This document shows positions 55,860 through 64,000 of a stretch of 64,000 nucleotides of DNA, in pieces. The DNA comes from Oidiodendron maius Zn (Eukaryota; Ascomycota; Leotiomycetes; Myxotrichaceae). Every line of letters starts with the position of its first letter. Positions within the stretch are counted from its first letter, which is position 1. The DNA is taken from NCBI GenBank assembly GCA_000827325.1, contig KN832870.1:4464001-4528000 (forward strand), given 5' to 3'. The position numbers and the translations under genes were made by a program. The notes beneath the pieces were generated by a model that was given only the letters and a program-made list of their open reading frames with translations, was not told the origin of the DNA and made no database searches.

Positions 55860-57200
55860 TTGGGTACGTAACACTTCCTCCGGTTGCCATTCATCGTGTG
55901 AAGCGTTGTAGCCAAGCCATCGGATTCTATACCATAGTTGCTTGCGGTACTTGGGCATCTTGCGGACCTAGACGTCAACGAGCTTATCTATAATGTACCG
56001 AGCCTCTCCATCAACGTGTATAGGTCCTGGTCGGGAAGCTGCCTCTTGTAGGGGTCTGGTGGGGCCGGCTCAAGGTACTCAACGGATATGACCAGGTGGA
56101 TGCTACGTCAGGGTGGGAGCTCAATCTCATATGCAAGCCTAGCGTGTGGTCGAATGACTTTGAATGGGCCTGCTTTTGTGAATTATAGCTTGGTCTGGTT
56201 GGCAAGGTGGTAACCCTTCTCATGCTCTTGCTAAGCCGGAGGTGTACTTGCTTAGCGTCCGCAAAGTTTGTAGGTACTGTGTGGGCTTGGTCGTAGTAGG
56301 TTTTCATTTTGCTTCAGCAAGCTTTACAGCTTCTGCAGCTTCTTTACGGAGGTCAAAGCGATTGCGTATCCATTCTGCGTCGGAAGGTTTTGCAGGGATG
56401 AATTCAGTCCTCGCGTCCCGGCGGTAAAGGAGGCGGAAGGGAGTGTGGCCTGTAGATGCGTTTTCAGACGTGTTAAGCACCAGCTAGATAAATGGCAGTA
56501 GGTCATCCCATCCTGATTGGCCTTAGAGCCCGCCAATTGCACAACGCAGAGCTTGGATAGATCGTGATTGGTCCATGATCTGTATAATGGGGAAGCTTCT
56601 CGAGTGCCCATACCACTGCGCTTGTTTCCAGCTCGGTAGGCCAATAGTTCATTTCTGCCTTAAAAAGGTCCTTAGATAGGTACATGATTGGGCGCTCGGC
56701 ATGGTCCTCACCTATCTGGTGTACTGCTACACCTTATCCATTTTCTTTGCTGCCATCGATATAAAGGATGAAAGGCACCCGAAGTCAGGGAATGCAAGTG
56801 GAGGGGCGTTGCAGAGAGCGTTCTTGATGGTCTGCCAGGCTGCCTTGCATTGATTGATAAGATCCTCATCGTCTTTATCTTACAGACCTGTACGCTCTGC
56901 AACAGATTTGCGTTGGTGTTTAGTGGTATGTGGGGAGAGTTTTAGCCTGCTAAAGCCAATTGTTTTGAGTTTCTGCAGAGGGCGACTGATACTGGCGAAA
57001 TGATTGACGAATTTGCGGTAATAGCCAAGGAATCCTAAGCCGTACTCGAGTTCTTGTAAATTCTCTGGAAACTTAAGGGCCTGGACTGCTTCCGCATTTT
57101 CCTCCAGCAGGGCTCTATATTTCTGGTGCTGGTTCGTTTGGCAGAAATCGTCCCTGCGTCACGACGTCGATGTTTCGAGTTCTTCCGGTCAACAGGCATC
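55860..57200 (-). mobile_element. degraded Ty3/gypsy pol remains
   Basis: Minus-strand scraps resemble the RNase H-like region (a FKAEMNYWPTELE-type block near 56640) and the integrase C-terminal region of gypsy polyproteins. The order RNase H then integrase matches the element's orientation. It is broken by many changes. The reverse transcriptase and gag portions are mostly missing. Confidence 0.65.
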
Positions 57201-57399
57201 AGGCCACCCAGGGAGACGGTCGTACGCAATGTGAAGTCGTACAAAAGCAAGGGAGCCTGATCTGCTAGTAGACAGGGGCCTCGTCGATCGCTGGAGTCGG
57301 ATCGCTTTAGGTATAGAGCGGTACACGGCCGCAGAGTAGATCGATTGGCTGACAGAATGACAACGCGACAAGGCTTTGGAGGCAGGCTCTAGAGTCGAA

Positions 57400-57417
57400 A
57401 ACTTGATATTGCTACCA
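57400..57417 (-). other. primer-binding-like site next to the 5' LTR
   Basis: Read on the minus strand, TGGTAGCAATATC follows the CA end of the 5' LTR at once, the position and TGG start typical of a tRNA primer site. The tRNA is not identified. Confidence 0.45.
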
Positions 57418-57553
57418 TGTCAGGTCACTCAATCCACCGGTACGATCTGGTACAATAAAAAAGAAAGGTTTGTATTGGTACGTCTAAGGAGAAAAGGAGT
57501 CTCGAGGCTCTGTCTATGTACATGCCAAGAAGCGAGTCACGTGGGCCCTAACT
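57418..57553 (-). repeat. 5' LTR of the fossil element
   Basis: A direct repeat of the copy at 50683-50824, in the same orientation. It shares long blocks such as TTGGTACGTCTAAGGAGA, AGGAGTCTCGA, CTATGTACATG and AAGAAGCGAGTC. Confidence 0.7.
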
Positions 57554-57564
57554 CTGCCTCATAC

Positions 57565-57753
57565 TGTCAGAGATACGGTGCGCAGGGAAAGATAACCTGG
57601 TATTCAGCATAAAAGAGTAGTAAATTACAGTTAGGTTGTAAGCTGCTACAACGCCCAAAGTGGGGTTTTATACAGCTTACAACCTAACTGTAATTTACTA
57701 CTCTTTTATGCTGAATACCAGGTTATCTTTCCCTGCGCACCGTATCTCTGACA
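57565..57753. repeat. perfect 81-bp inverted repeat with 27-nt spacer
   Basis: Left arm 57565-57645 and right arm 57673-57753 are exact reverse complements (outer TGTCAGAGATACGG, inner TTGTAAGCTG), with spacer 57646-57672. It begins 12 bp outside the 5' LTR. A perfect hairpin of this length in decayed surroundings must be recent, or a sequencing fold-back. Short frames through it are not genes. Confidence 0.9.
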
Positions 57754-59133
57754 CATACCACGGAATTGTGGATTTCAAAACTCACCTGAAAGGAGGACTT
57801 TCCATATCATTTCGGCACGTACCTCATTTCTCAAGTACATTCATCCATCTATGCCATAATGCAACCTACGTATCCCGATAGATAACGCATGTAGACGTGC
57901 TCACAGATAATCCATAATATGTTTCGTCGCCTTCTGTATTTGGAAAAAGAATTACCCGATCAAGCGTCCTCGCTTAGCAAACGCTTTCCCCCTTAGATGC
58001 TCAATATTCATTCCTTTGCATAGTCGTCATGATGAAAGAGGCCTCCTACATCAAAGCAGGGATGAAACTCATTAGCCAACACGTACAGAAGACAGAAGGG
58101 AAGAAATTAGCAAAGCATGCTAAATGAATAGGGTCTATTCCAAGCAGCATGATCCTGGACGAACTACCGAAGGATCAGTATATGTATTATATTCAGCGGG
58201 AACTAAATCAAAGGGAATGAGTCTGTAAGCGTATACGTACCCGGCTTAAGCGGGAGGAAACGGATATTATCCACTCCCTTTATCATATGTCTTAAACAAC
58301 ATAGTTCTTCATCCGCGCTATAGTTCCCGTACAATTCAAGTAGAGACAACAGCTATACCAGTGGGAAGACGCGGCCGCTTCAATCACTTCAACAAATTCT
58401 CTGCCCCATCGCACACCGGTCACCTGTCAAGATCACATACCCGTTAAACCCCGATCCAGGCGAGGAAAGTTCCAGAGCTGCGAGTCTCTTGTTATCGCCT
58501 GACTTCTGTGGCAAATGAATATTGCACACATGCCGTTACTCGTAATTCGAGGCGCACTGGACGCAGCCTTGGGGTCGTTTGGCTCGGGCAAAGGGAAGGC
58601 ACCGACAGCGATGAGGGGGAGCGGCTGTGGAAGTGGTAGAGGAACCCATCTCTTCTGTTACTTTGAGGCACAGTCGGTTGGGTATGCTGCGGGAGCCGGG
58701 TATTCACCGTGGTTTGATACTGCGGTATATGCGGTAGCATGAGACATATGAAATAATTGGACAGTGAGGGAATACCCGTGTGAGAAAATCGACGTTACCT
58801 GTTTCTTATTCGGCAAGGGTGGGAAGAGGTTTGTTCGTGCTGCGACTGGTTATTGTAGTAAGGTTGTGGTTGAGTTCTTCCCTCTAGTTTCTGTCTGAAG
58901 TAGGAAGGAACTGCTCTCTGCATTGGACGATTCACTTCGCTGTTGAACAGTATGTGACACTGGGAGTTCGGCTTTAAAGATAAATTGAATAGTTTCCTCT
59001 ATCATTCAGTCTAAAGAAATTAATCATACAATCCATAAATAACACAGAAGAGTAGGACTGGCAGAACAGAATCCTCCAGCCCTCCGAAGCCCCCGTTGCG
59101 AACAGTCTCTCTCACAAACAGCCAGTAGTACAT
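57754..59133. other. intergenic, no supported gene
   Basis: About 1.4 kb. The GC-rich segment at 58490-58740 is open on both strands for about 75-80 codons but shows Gly/Ser or Ser/Pro-rich shadows without motifs. Nothing else is seen. Confidence 0.4.
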
Positions 59134-59896
59134 TTAACCTTTGGCGATTTTCTTCAGCTGGTCCAGAGAGCCATTGAAGATGTCTGAGTCTCCTCCGTAC
59201 TTGTAGGAATCGGCGTTCTGCCAGATGGTCTCAAATGGCCAGCCGCCGGGAATGGTACCGGGGGAGCTGCCGTAGCGGGCAAGCACCAAGGGGTTGGTGG
59301 TATGGAATTCGGCGCTGTTGCCGGTGCATTGGTTCCACCAGTCGGCAGTAGAGTAGATCATGGGGTAGGCACCAGTCTTGGCGTGGTAGGTGTTGGAGAA
59401 GTCCTTGACCCAGGCGACCATGGAAGCGTGGCTGAGACCGTAGCAGGTGGCTCCCGAGGGGTTGTACTCGATATCGAGCATACCGGGGAGAGTTCTTCCA
59501 TCACTGGACCAACCACCGCCATGGGCGAGGAAGTACTCGGCCTGGGTGGCACCAGAGCTGGAGGATGGATGAGCAAAGTGGTAGCCACCACGGATGAGGC
59601 CAGCAGCGGTAGCGCCGGTGTAGTGCTTAGAGAAGGTGGAGTCAATGGTTGTGGTTCCTTCAGTGGCCTGTACTGATATTAGCATCATGTGACTGGAGCA
59701 ATATACGGGAGGTAGATGGTGATCAACCAACCTTGATGATCACAAAGCGGGCTCCAGCGGCATACGCAGCCTTGAAATCGACATTGGGCTGGTAGCTGGA
59801 GATGTCGAAGCCCTGGACAGTCGTGCGGGGCTCGATTGGGCTGGCAGCGGCCAGGCCCAGATAGAAAGCTACCAGGGAAGTAGTGGAGAACTTCAT
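59134..59896 (-). CDS. GH25 lysozyme (N,O-diacetylmuramidase, Chalaropsis type), secreted
   Basis: Exons 59896-59732 and 59667-59134 join over a 64-nt intron (GTTGGT..CAG) to give 232 aa. A signal peptide MKFSTTSLVAFYLGLAAAS precedes the mature part. The GH25 barrel is recognised by GFDISSYQ (29-36, first catalytic-site Asp31), FVIIKATEGT, GGYHFAHP and LDIEYN (119-124, Asp120 and Glu122). YSTADWWNQC, LVLARYG and TIWQNAD follow. The enzyme cleaves the beta-1,4 bond between N-acetylmuramic acid and N-acetylglucosamine of bacterial peptidoglycan. Fungal members are thought to come from bacteria and serve against, or to feed on, bacteria. A TATAAAA box lies about 100 nt upstream. Confidence 0.9.
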
Positions 59897-61345
59897 GATG
59901 AATTGAAAGTAATGAATGATTGATTGATCGAAGGAGTGTTGGAAGGACTGGAGGAGTTGTCAGTGATGATCTCAACTTAAGGAGGAATGGACCACCTTTT
60001 ATATCCCAACTCAACAATCAAACTCGAGATATGTTATGTCCCATCTAGGCTCCGGGAATGCCGACAGCACTACCGCGCCAACAAGGGCTTTTCCCGCCTC
60101 CTGGTACCTGACAGCAATGCTTATCCTCCGACGATGCGCATGGCAGCCCGCAGTTATTGCAGCGTACATCGCTACAATCCATGAAAAGTGAGGCTGTGAA
60201 AGGGCAGGTACCGGCACGTGTGTGTATATATAGAAGTTCTGGTTTGATGAATCGATGATCAATGCAGAAACAGGGAGTGAACGAGCCCTTGCTGTGGGGA
60301 AGGTCTCCGCCATTCTCTGGTATGCCGGTCGAGAAATATACTCTCCTTCTTATTCGGGTATGGAAGGTGGTCGGGCCGACGGTTAAGCATTCTCCATGCC
60401 GTCTCCGCGGGCGACGATGTGCAGCTGTATAGTACAACAATTCCCCAAGCGTGTACAATGAACACCTCTCGCCGTCGTCTCAGCTGTTAGGCTGGTTCAC
60501 GGCGTGCGGTTATGCCCGGTTGCGGCTCACGGCCGTGATAGTGTTGCAGAGGGCGGGTCCCAATCAGGTGGTGTGGTTGACCTCCTGTCTATTGGATTGG
60601 ACGGGACTCTTTTCTACGGTACTGTACCTGCATCCTTGGCCGTCGGAATAAGGCAAGCAGAATGGTTGCATGCATGGAAGGAATCCATTGCAGCTTCATG
60701 CCGTCTTCTAGAGCATTCCCGGAGTGAGCGATTTCGCCTGTCCCTGCCCGGGTGGCGGAAGGGCCATGCAAAGGGGCGCACTCTCGTGACGTATGGAAGG
60801 AATCGGACAGTCGGGCAGGATCATCGTCATTCCCGAAGAGTTGCTTTAGGCCCTTCAGACTAATGTTATTTCGAGACAGTGGATTGCAAGATCTATTTCA
60901 GAGGCGGCACGAAGCGACCCGCTGCGCGCGCTTAGAGCACGAGAGTGAGAGACACGGCAGAGGGGGAAAGCCTTCATCTCTTGGGCTGACAGAGACGTGA
61001 GAGAATGGGAATAATTGGCCGGTACGTACCTCTTGGGAAGAGTAGCTGCTGGTTTCCAGAAGTCGTGGATGCCCCTCCGGTTTTGAGGCTGGGACGCTGT
61101 ATGGCCAGATTGACCTTTTTGGGGAGGTATCTTTTGCCTTCATTTTATGCTGCAATGGCTCTATGAGAGAAGCCCAGGTCAACTTCATAATCCTGATTGA
61201 GCTCCTGTCGATCTCTCAGTTGCATCATATCGCATCCTACAGGATCGCGGAACTGCCTCAAAACTGGCCACTCTCTTTGAATATCTAGATTAGATGCCAA
61301 GACAGAATACTGACTGCTCATTGCCCATATAGGAATTCATCCCCA
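59897..61345. other. intergenic, no supported gene
   Basis: Contains the GH25 promoter at the left. Short frames on both strands between 60040 and 61190 show no motif. Confidence 0.4.
59997..60003 (-). promoter_or_regulatory. TATA box of the GH25 gene
   Basis: TATAAAA on the minus strand, about 100 nt before the ATG at 59896, allowing a 60-70 nt leader. Confidence 0.5.
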
Positions 61346-63336
61346 TCATACCAACACAAAAGTCATATCCTTCCACGGATCGTGATCTTTCCACCACCCT
61401 CCTCCCATCGCTCCTGACACATACGCCGGCCCCATGATTCTGTACTCCTGCCCCGTCAGCGGCCGCAGAATAAATGGCATCCTCAAACCCGCGATCAACG
61501 CTACCTCATCGCCCTTCTGCACGCCCGGGAGCGCGGTCCCAAGGAACCCGTGCTCAGTCTTGAACATCCTCTGGCCTTGAGACATGAGTTCCACCAGCCG
61601 ATGATATTTTCCGGCCTGAGGGAGCGCTGCAAGTGCTAATGAGATGCCTGTCAAGATGTCATCAGAGACTATGGACTCGGGGTAGTCCTGCATCCGTTGA
61701 TACAAAACGCCCGTCGATGCGGCTGTGGCAATGGGGAACCAGCACATTGCACTCATCTCCAACTGCTGCACTCGTTCCGGACTCAGCTGGTGGTACTTAT
61801 CTCTAGATTCCTCTAACTCTCCATAGGGATCTGCAAGTGGAGCGCCACCTCGGATCAGGATATCGCAGAAGCGCTCGGCAGAGAAGATTTCCCCCGTCAC
61901 ATACTTTTGTTCAACACGGCGGAACAGAGTTGTGAACCCAGGGTCGCAGAATGCTGCCCAGTCCTGAACAGTAGGAATGATGTCCTGAAATTTCCAATCG
62001 GCATCGTCTTGTGCCGTGGGCATGGTTTTCTCCGAGACGCTCTCAATAACATCGAGGACTCGTCCGAGACATGCTAGCTTGGAGTCGACCTTGCGGATGC
62101 CAAATTGAGGGGGCGCTTCCCCGGCGGCGCAGAAGGACCAGCATGTTGTACATCTTGGTGATGTGGTGTCGCTCCAGTTTGGGACCCACGATGGCAGATC
62201 TGGGACGGCTTGAGAATCCGTGATGCTGTAAAAGGTGTCTAATGAATTATCCTCAAGTAAAGCAGCAATCGTTTCATCTGTATAGATTTGTGACAGGGGT
62301 TTTGCGTAGTTAATATCTTGGGCCAGGCTGAAATCTAGCGCCGAAAACAGCCCGTATAAGCCAAATATCTTGTCCTTTGGGTCGGTGGCACTCTTCCCAC
62401 GAGCCAATTCCAAAATGGCAGACCTGCTCAGCTTTCCCGACTCCCTTTTTTTGTACCTGAATACAAATGCAGCTAGTTTCACGTGCCAGTCTTCATATCT
62501 CTTCAAAATCTCTATCATTCTGGCGTGCAATGCAATCTGGCCACTGAATACTCCGTGACCCAGTAGTGGATTCTCGGCATCTGGGTATGCTTGCAATTGC
62601 GCGACGATCTGAGATCCCGCTGCGAAATGACTGAAGTCGATCTTGGCGGAGCCACACATCACATCTACCCGACGGGCCAAGGCGACCTCCTGGATTGTCC
62701 ACAGACGTGAGAACCATGGGCGAGAGAAGACACCCTTCAATACACTGTCAAGGACAGGAGAGTTGTCTCCCTTGAGCTTCTCGCATTCCTCTGTCCACAT
62801 CACATCAGCTAATCCTATGTGCTTAGAGGAAACATCCCCATACCCTTAAACCGTCTTATCTGAAGGTCTAGCATGCGGGACTGCAAATCCTTGCGCAGCA
62901 ACACCGCTGTCATCAAAACCTTCTCAATATACTGAAAGGCCACTGCAGTCTCAGGAGACTCTTCTCCCAGCCACACTGCAACTCTCTGGGCTTTGGTATA
63001 GATCTCTCCCATATGCGTGACCTGCTGATTCCGCTCTGGGATCGAGCTCTGGTCGATACATATCGCATCTATCCAGACTAGGCGCGAATCCCGGCGCAGT
63101 CTCAACCGATTCATCGCAGCCTCGCAGTTGGGAGTAACCAGGAGAGATCTCCCGTTGCATAGGATCTTCTTTGTTGGGACCTGGTCGTCCCACGAATATG
63201 AGAGGGCTTCATACTTGGGAACTTTGTCCAGAGAGAGGGGGATCAGGTCACAGTGGAGATCACCACTGTTGGCTGGCTTGAGCTTCAATATTCGTATGAA
63301 GCGTTCGGCTAGTGGTTTATACTCATATCTCTCCAT
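61346..63336 (-). CDS. HET-domain protein (heterokaryon incompatibility-like), 645 aa
   Basis: Exons 63336-62844 and 62790-61346 join over a 53-nt intron (GTATGG..CAG) to give 645 aa. The HET domain has YEALSYSW (42-49), VWIDAICIDQ (87-96), AQRVAVWLGE (116-125) and, across the splice, RPWFSRLWTIQEV (188-200). The remainder includes ATDPKDKIFGLYGL and LPSWVPNWSD, conserved in this class, and a beta-rich end. The domain arrangement is like the 24277-26754 protein, but without its long insert. The probable role is death signalling in vegetative incompatibility. No adjoining receptor module is present. Confidence 0.86.
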
Positions 63337-64000
63337 GGCTCATTGTGCACCTAGGTATTCTGGCACGTGATTTAAAAGTTGATAATTTTCATTTCTGTCG
63401 TTCTGTCATTAAGCCTCACATCGCGGGGGGTGCTGAAGATCCTGTAGCTACCTAGGGACTTGAGCTCAGCCGCTCTGGTGAGGCGCCTGATTTCCTGGCG
63501 CATTGCACGTGCTTGGACCGCCTGTCCCGCCCACATAGGTATCTTCGCGAGTTCTTCCTTAAAGTATTATCCACTTCATCTGAGAATAATATACCGTACA
63601 AACTACCATTGCAACCAGCCCCGATTCCCCCATGCCAGACTCTTGCTTAAAATGAGCTGAGGCTACTCGCTAAGTGATCCTGCAGCTCGGCGAATAAACC
63701 AGCGAGTTTCAAAGCTTTTAAGGAAGTCTTGCGTTATCTAGTTTATCTTAGCATTTAATTCGTCTACTTTTATGCTAACTTAGTAAATTGCATGTAGAAG
63801 AGATATCTATGTGCAAAGGTCCTGCAAGAGGCACGGTTTCATTTTCTGGTACAGTAAATTTGACTTGATCCTGCATATCTCTTCCCCATCCATCAAGCAC
63901 GATCTCACATATGCGATTCAATTTTCCTTTCTCAAGAAGACTTCAAAGGGCGAAACCAAGAAATTAATAAATTGAAATTTCTGGATCAAGACAATGACAG
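63337..64000. other. right-edge intergenic region
   Basis: Holds the HET gene promoter. A coding-like minus-strand frame (63775-63942) is listed separately. Otherwise AT-leaning with no motif. Confidence 0.4.
63775..63942 (-). other. possible 3' exon or fragment of a gene lying beyond the right edge
   Basis: 55 codons ending in a stop at 63775, with coding-like composition (EIVLDGWGRDMQDQVKFTVP). A TGA lies just upstream (63943-63945), and a CTTGAG acceptor-like AG follows it, so this could be a last exon. No family recognised. Confidence 0.22.

Larger units (their letters stand above)
50683..57553 (-). mobile_element. LTR retrotransposon fossil, Ty3/gypsy-type, carrying a large extra ORF
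   Basis: The element lies on the minus strand. The 5' LTR is at 57418-57553, followed inward by a TGGTAGC-type primer-binding-like site. Degraded pol remains lie at about 55860-57200 and a 1,522-codon ORF (50985-55553) sits after pol. A polypurine tract is at 50825-50839, directly before the 3' LTR at 50683-50824. The pol part is broken, shortened and clearly old, with many breaks. The LTRs differ at roughly 15% of positions by eye, so insertion is not recent. The extra ORF looks whole. No clear target-site duplication was found. Total length is about 6.9 kb. Confidence 0.7.

Noticed and set aside
57754-57900. Target-site duplication for the LTR element
   Set aside because: Sequences outside the two LTRs show no matching 4-6 bp, so none is claimed.
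58492-58742. Frames on both strands of a GC-rich segment
   Set aside because: Gly/Ser- and Ser/Pro-rich shadows of each other without any motif.
1-64000. CRISPR array, giant-transposon captain (tyrosine recombinase), secondary-metabolite backbone gene
   Set aside because: Searched by eye for regular spacers, DUF3435-type recombinase motifs and PKS/NRPS/terpene motifs; none was seen. The methyltransferase, desaturase and GST are not adjacent to a backbone enzyme.

Overview
The window comes from a filamentous ascomycete, most likely Aspergillus/Penicillium-like. The reasons are short 47-142 nt introns with GT..AG ends and CTAAC/CTGAC-type branch points, several HET-domain proteins, an NLR of HET/NB-ARC/TPR type, a Zn2Cys6 regulator, an AmdS-type amidase, a DUR3-type permease and AT-rich islands that look RIP-decayed. 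It reads as an accessory region: intact metabolic and surface-protein genes are interspersed with allorecognition-type genes, relics and repeats. Exon joins were worked out by hand from frame, splice consensus and family conservation.

Layout. 0-9 kb: a HET-domain gene running off the left edge (minus strand), an uncharacterised membrane protein, a kinase-like relic, a methyltransferase and a second uncharacterised membrane protein. 9-13 kb: mostly AT-rich decay. 12.9-22.2 kb: a Cys-rich single-pass surface protein, a four-exon Hsp70-like ATPase, a surface-protein relic, an unknown helical protein and a GH30 glucanase. 23.7-33.8 kb: a stump of a Zn2Cys6-factor C-terminus, a large HET protein, a delta-9 desaturase with cytochrome b5 domain, a zeta-class GST and a PHP-domain protein. 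34.1-38.7 kb: an NLR gene bracketed by a pair of ~480-bp inverted repeats; its frame is cut by one TGA between the NB-ARC and TPR parts. 39.0-48.2 kb: an MFS sugar transporter, then a probable amide/urea module (Zn2Cys6 factor, six-exon amidase, divergent DUR3-like permease sharing a GATA-rich promoter). 48.5-49.5 kb: a second Cys-rich surface protein. 50.7-57.6 kb: an LTR-bounded Ty3/gypsy-type fossil on the minus strand. 57.6-57.75 kb: a perfect 81-bp inverted repeat. 59.1-63.3 kb: a GH25 lysozyme and another HET protein.

The most unusual item is in the LTR element. Between the broken pol remains and the polypurine tract/3' LTR, in the position where env would lie, sits a 1,522-codon ORF that looks whole. 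It encodes an SF1 (UPF1-like) helicase followed by six CCHC zinc knuckles. Second is the NLR locus enclosed by inverted repeats.

Genes likely to act together: amidase (releases ammonium from amides), urea/polyamine-type permease and the adjacent Zn2Cys6 factor, probably under AreA (GATA) nitrogen control. The HET and NLR genes point to non-self recognition. The GH30, GH25 and Cys-rich surface proteins act at the wall or outside the cell.
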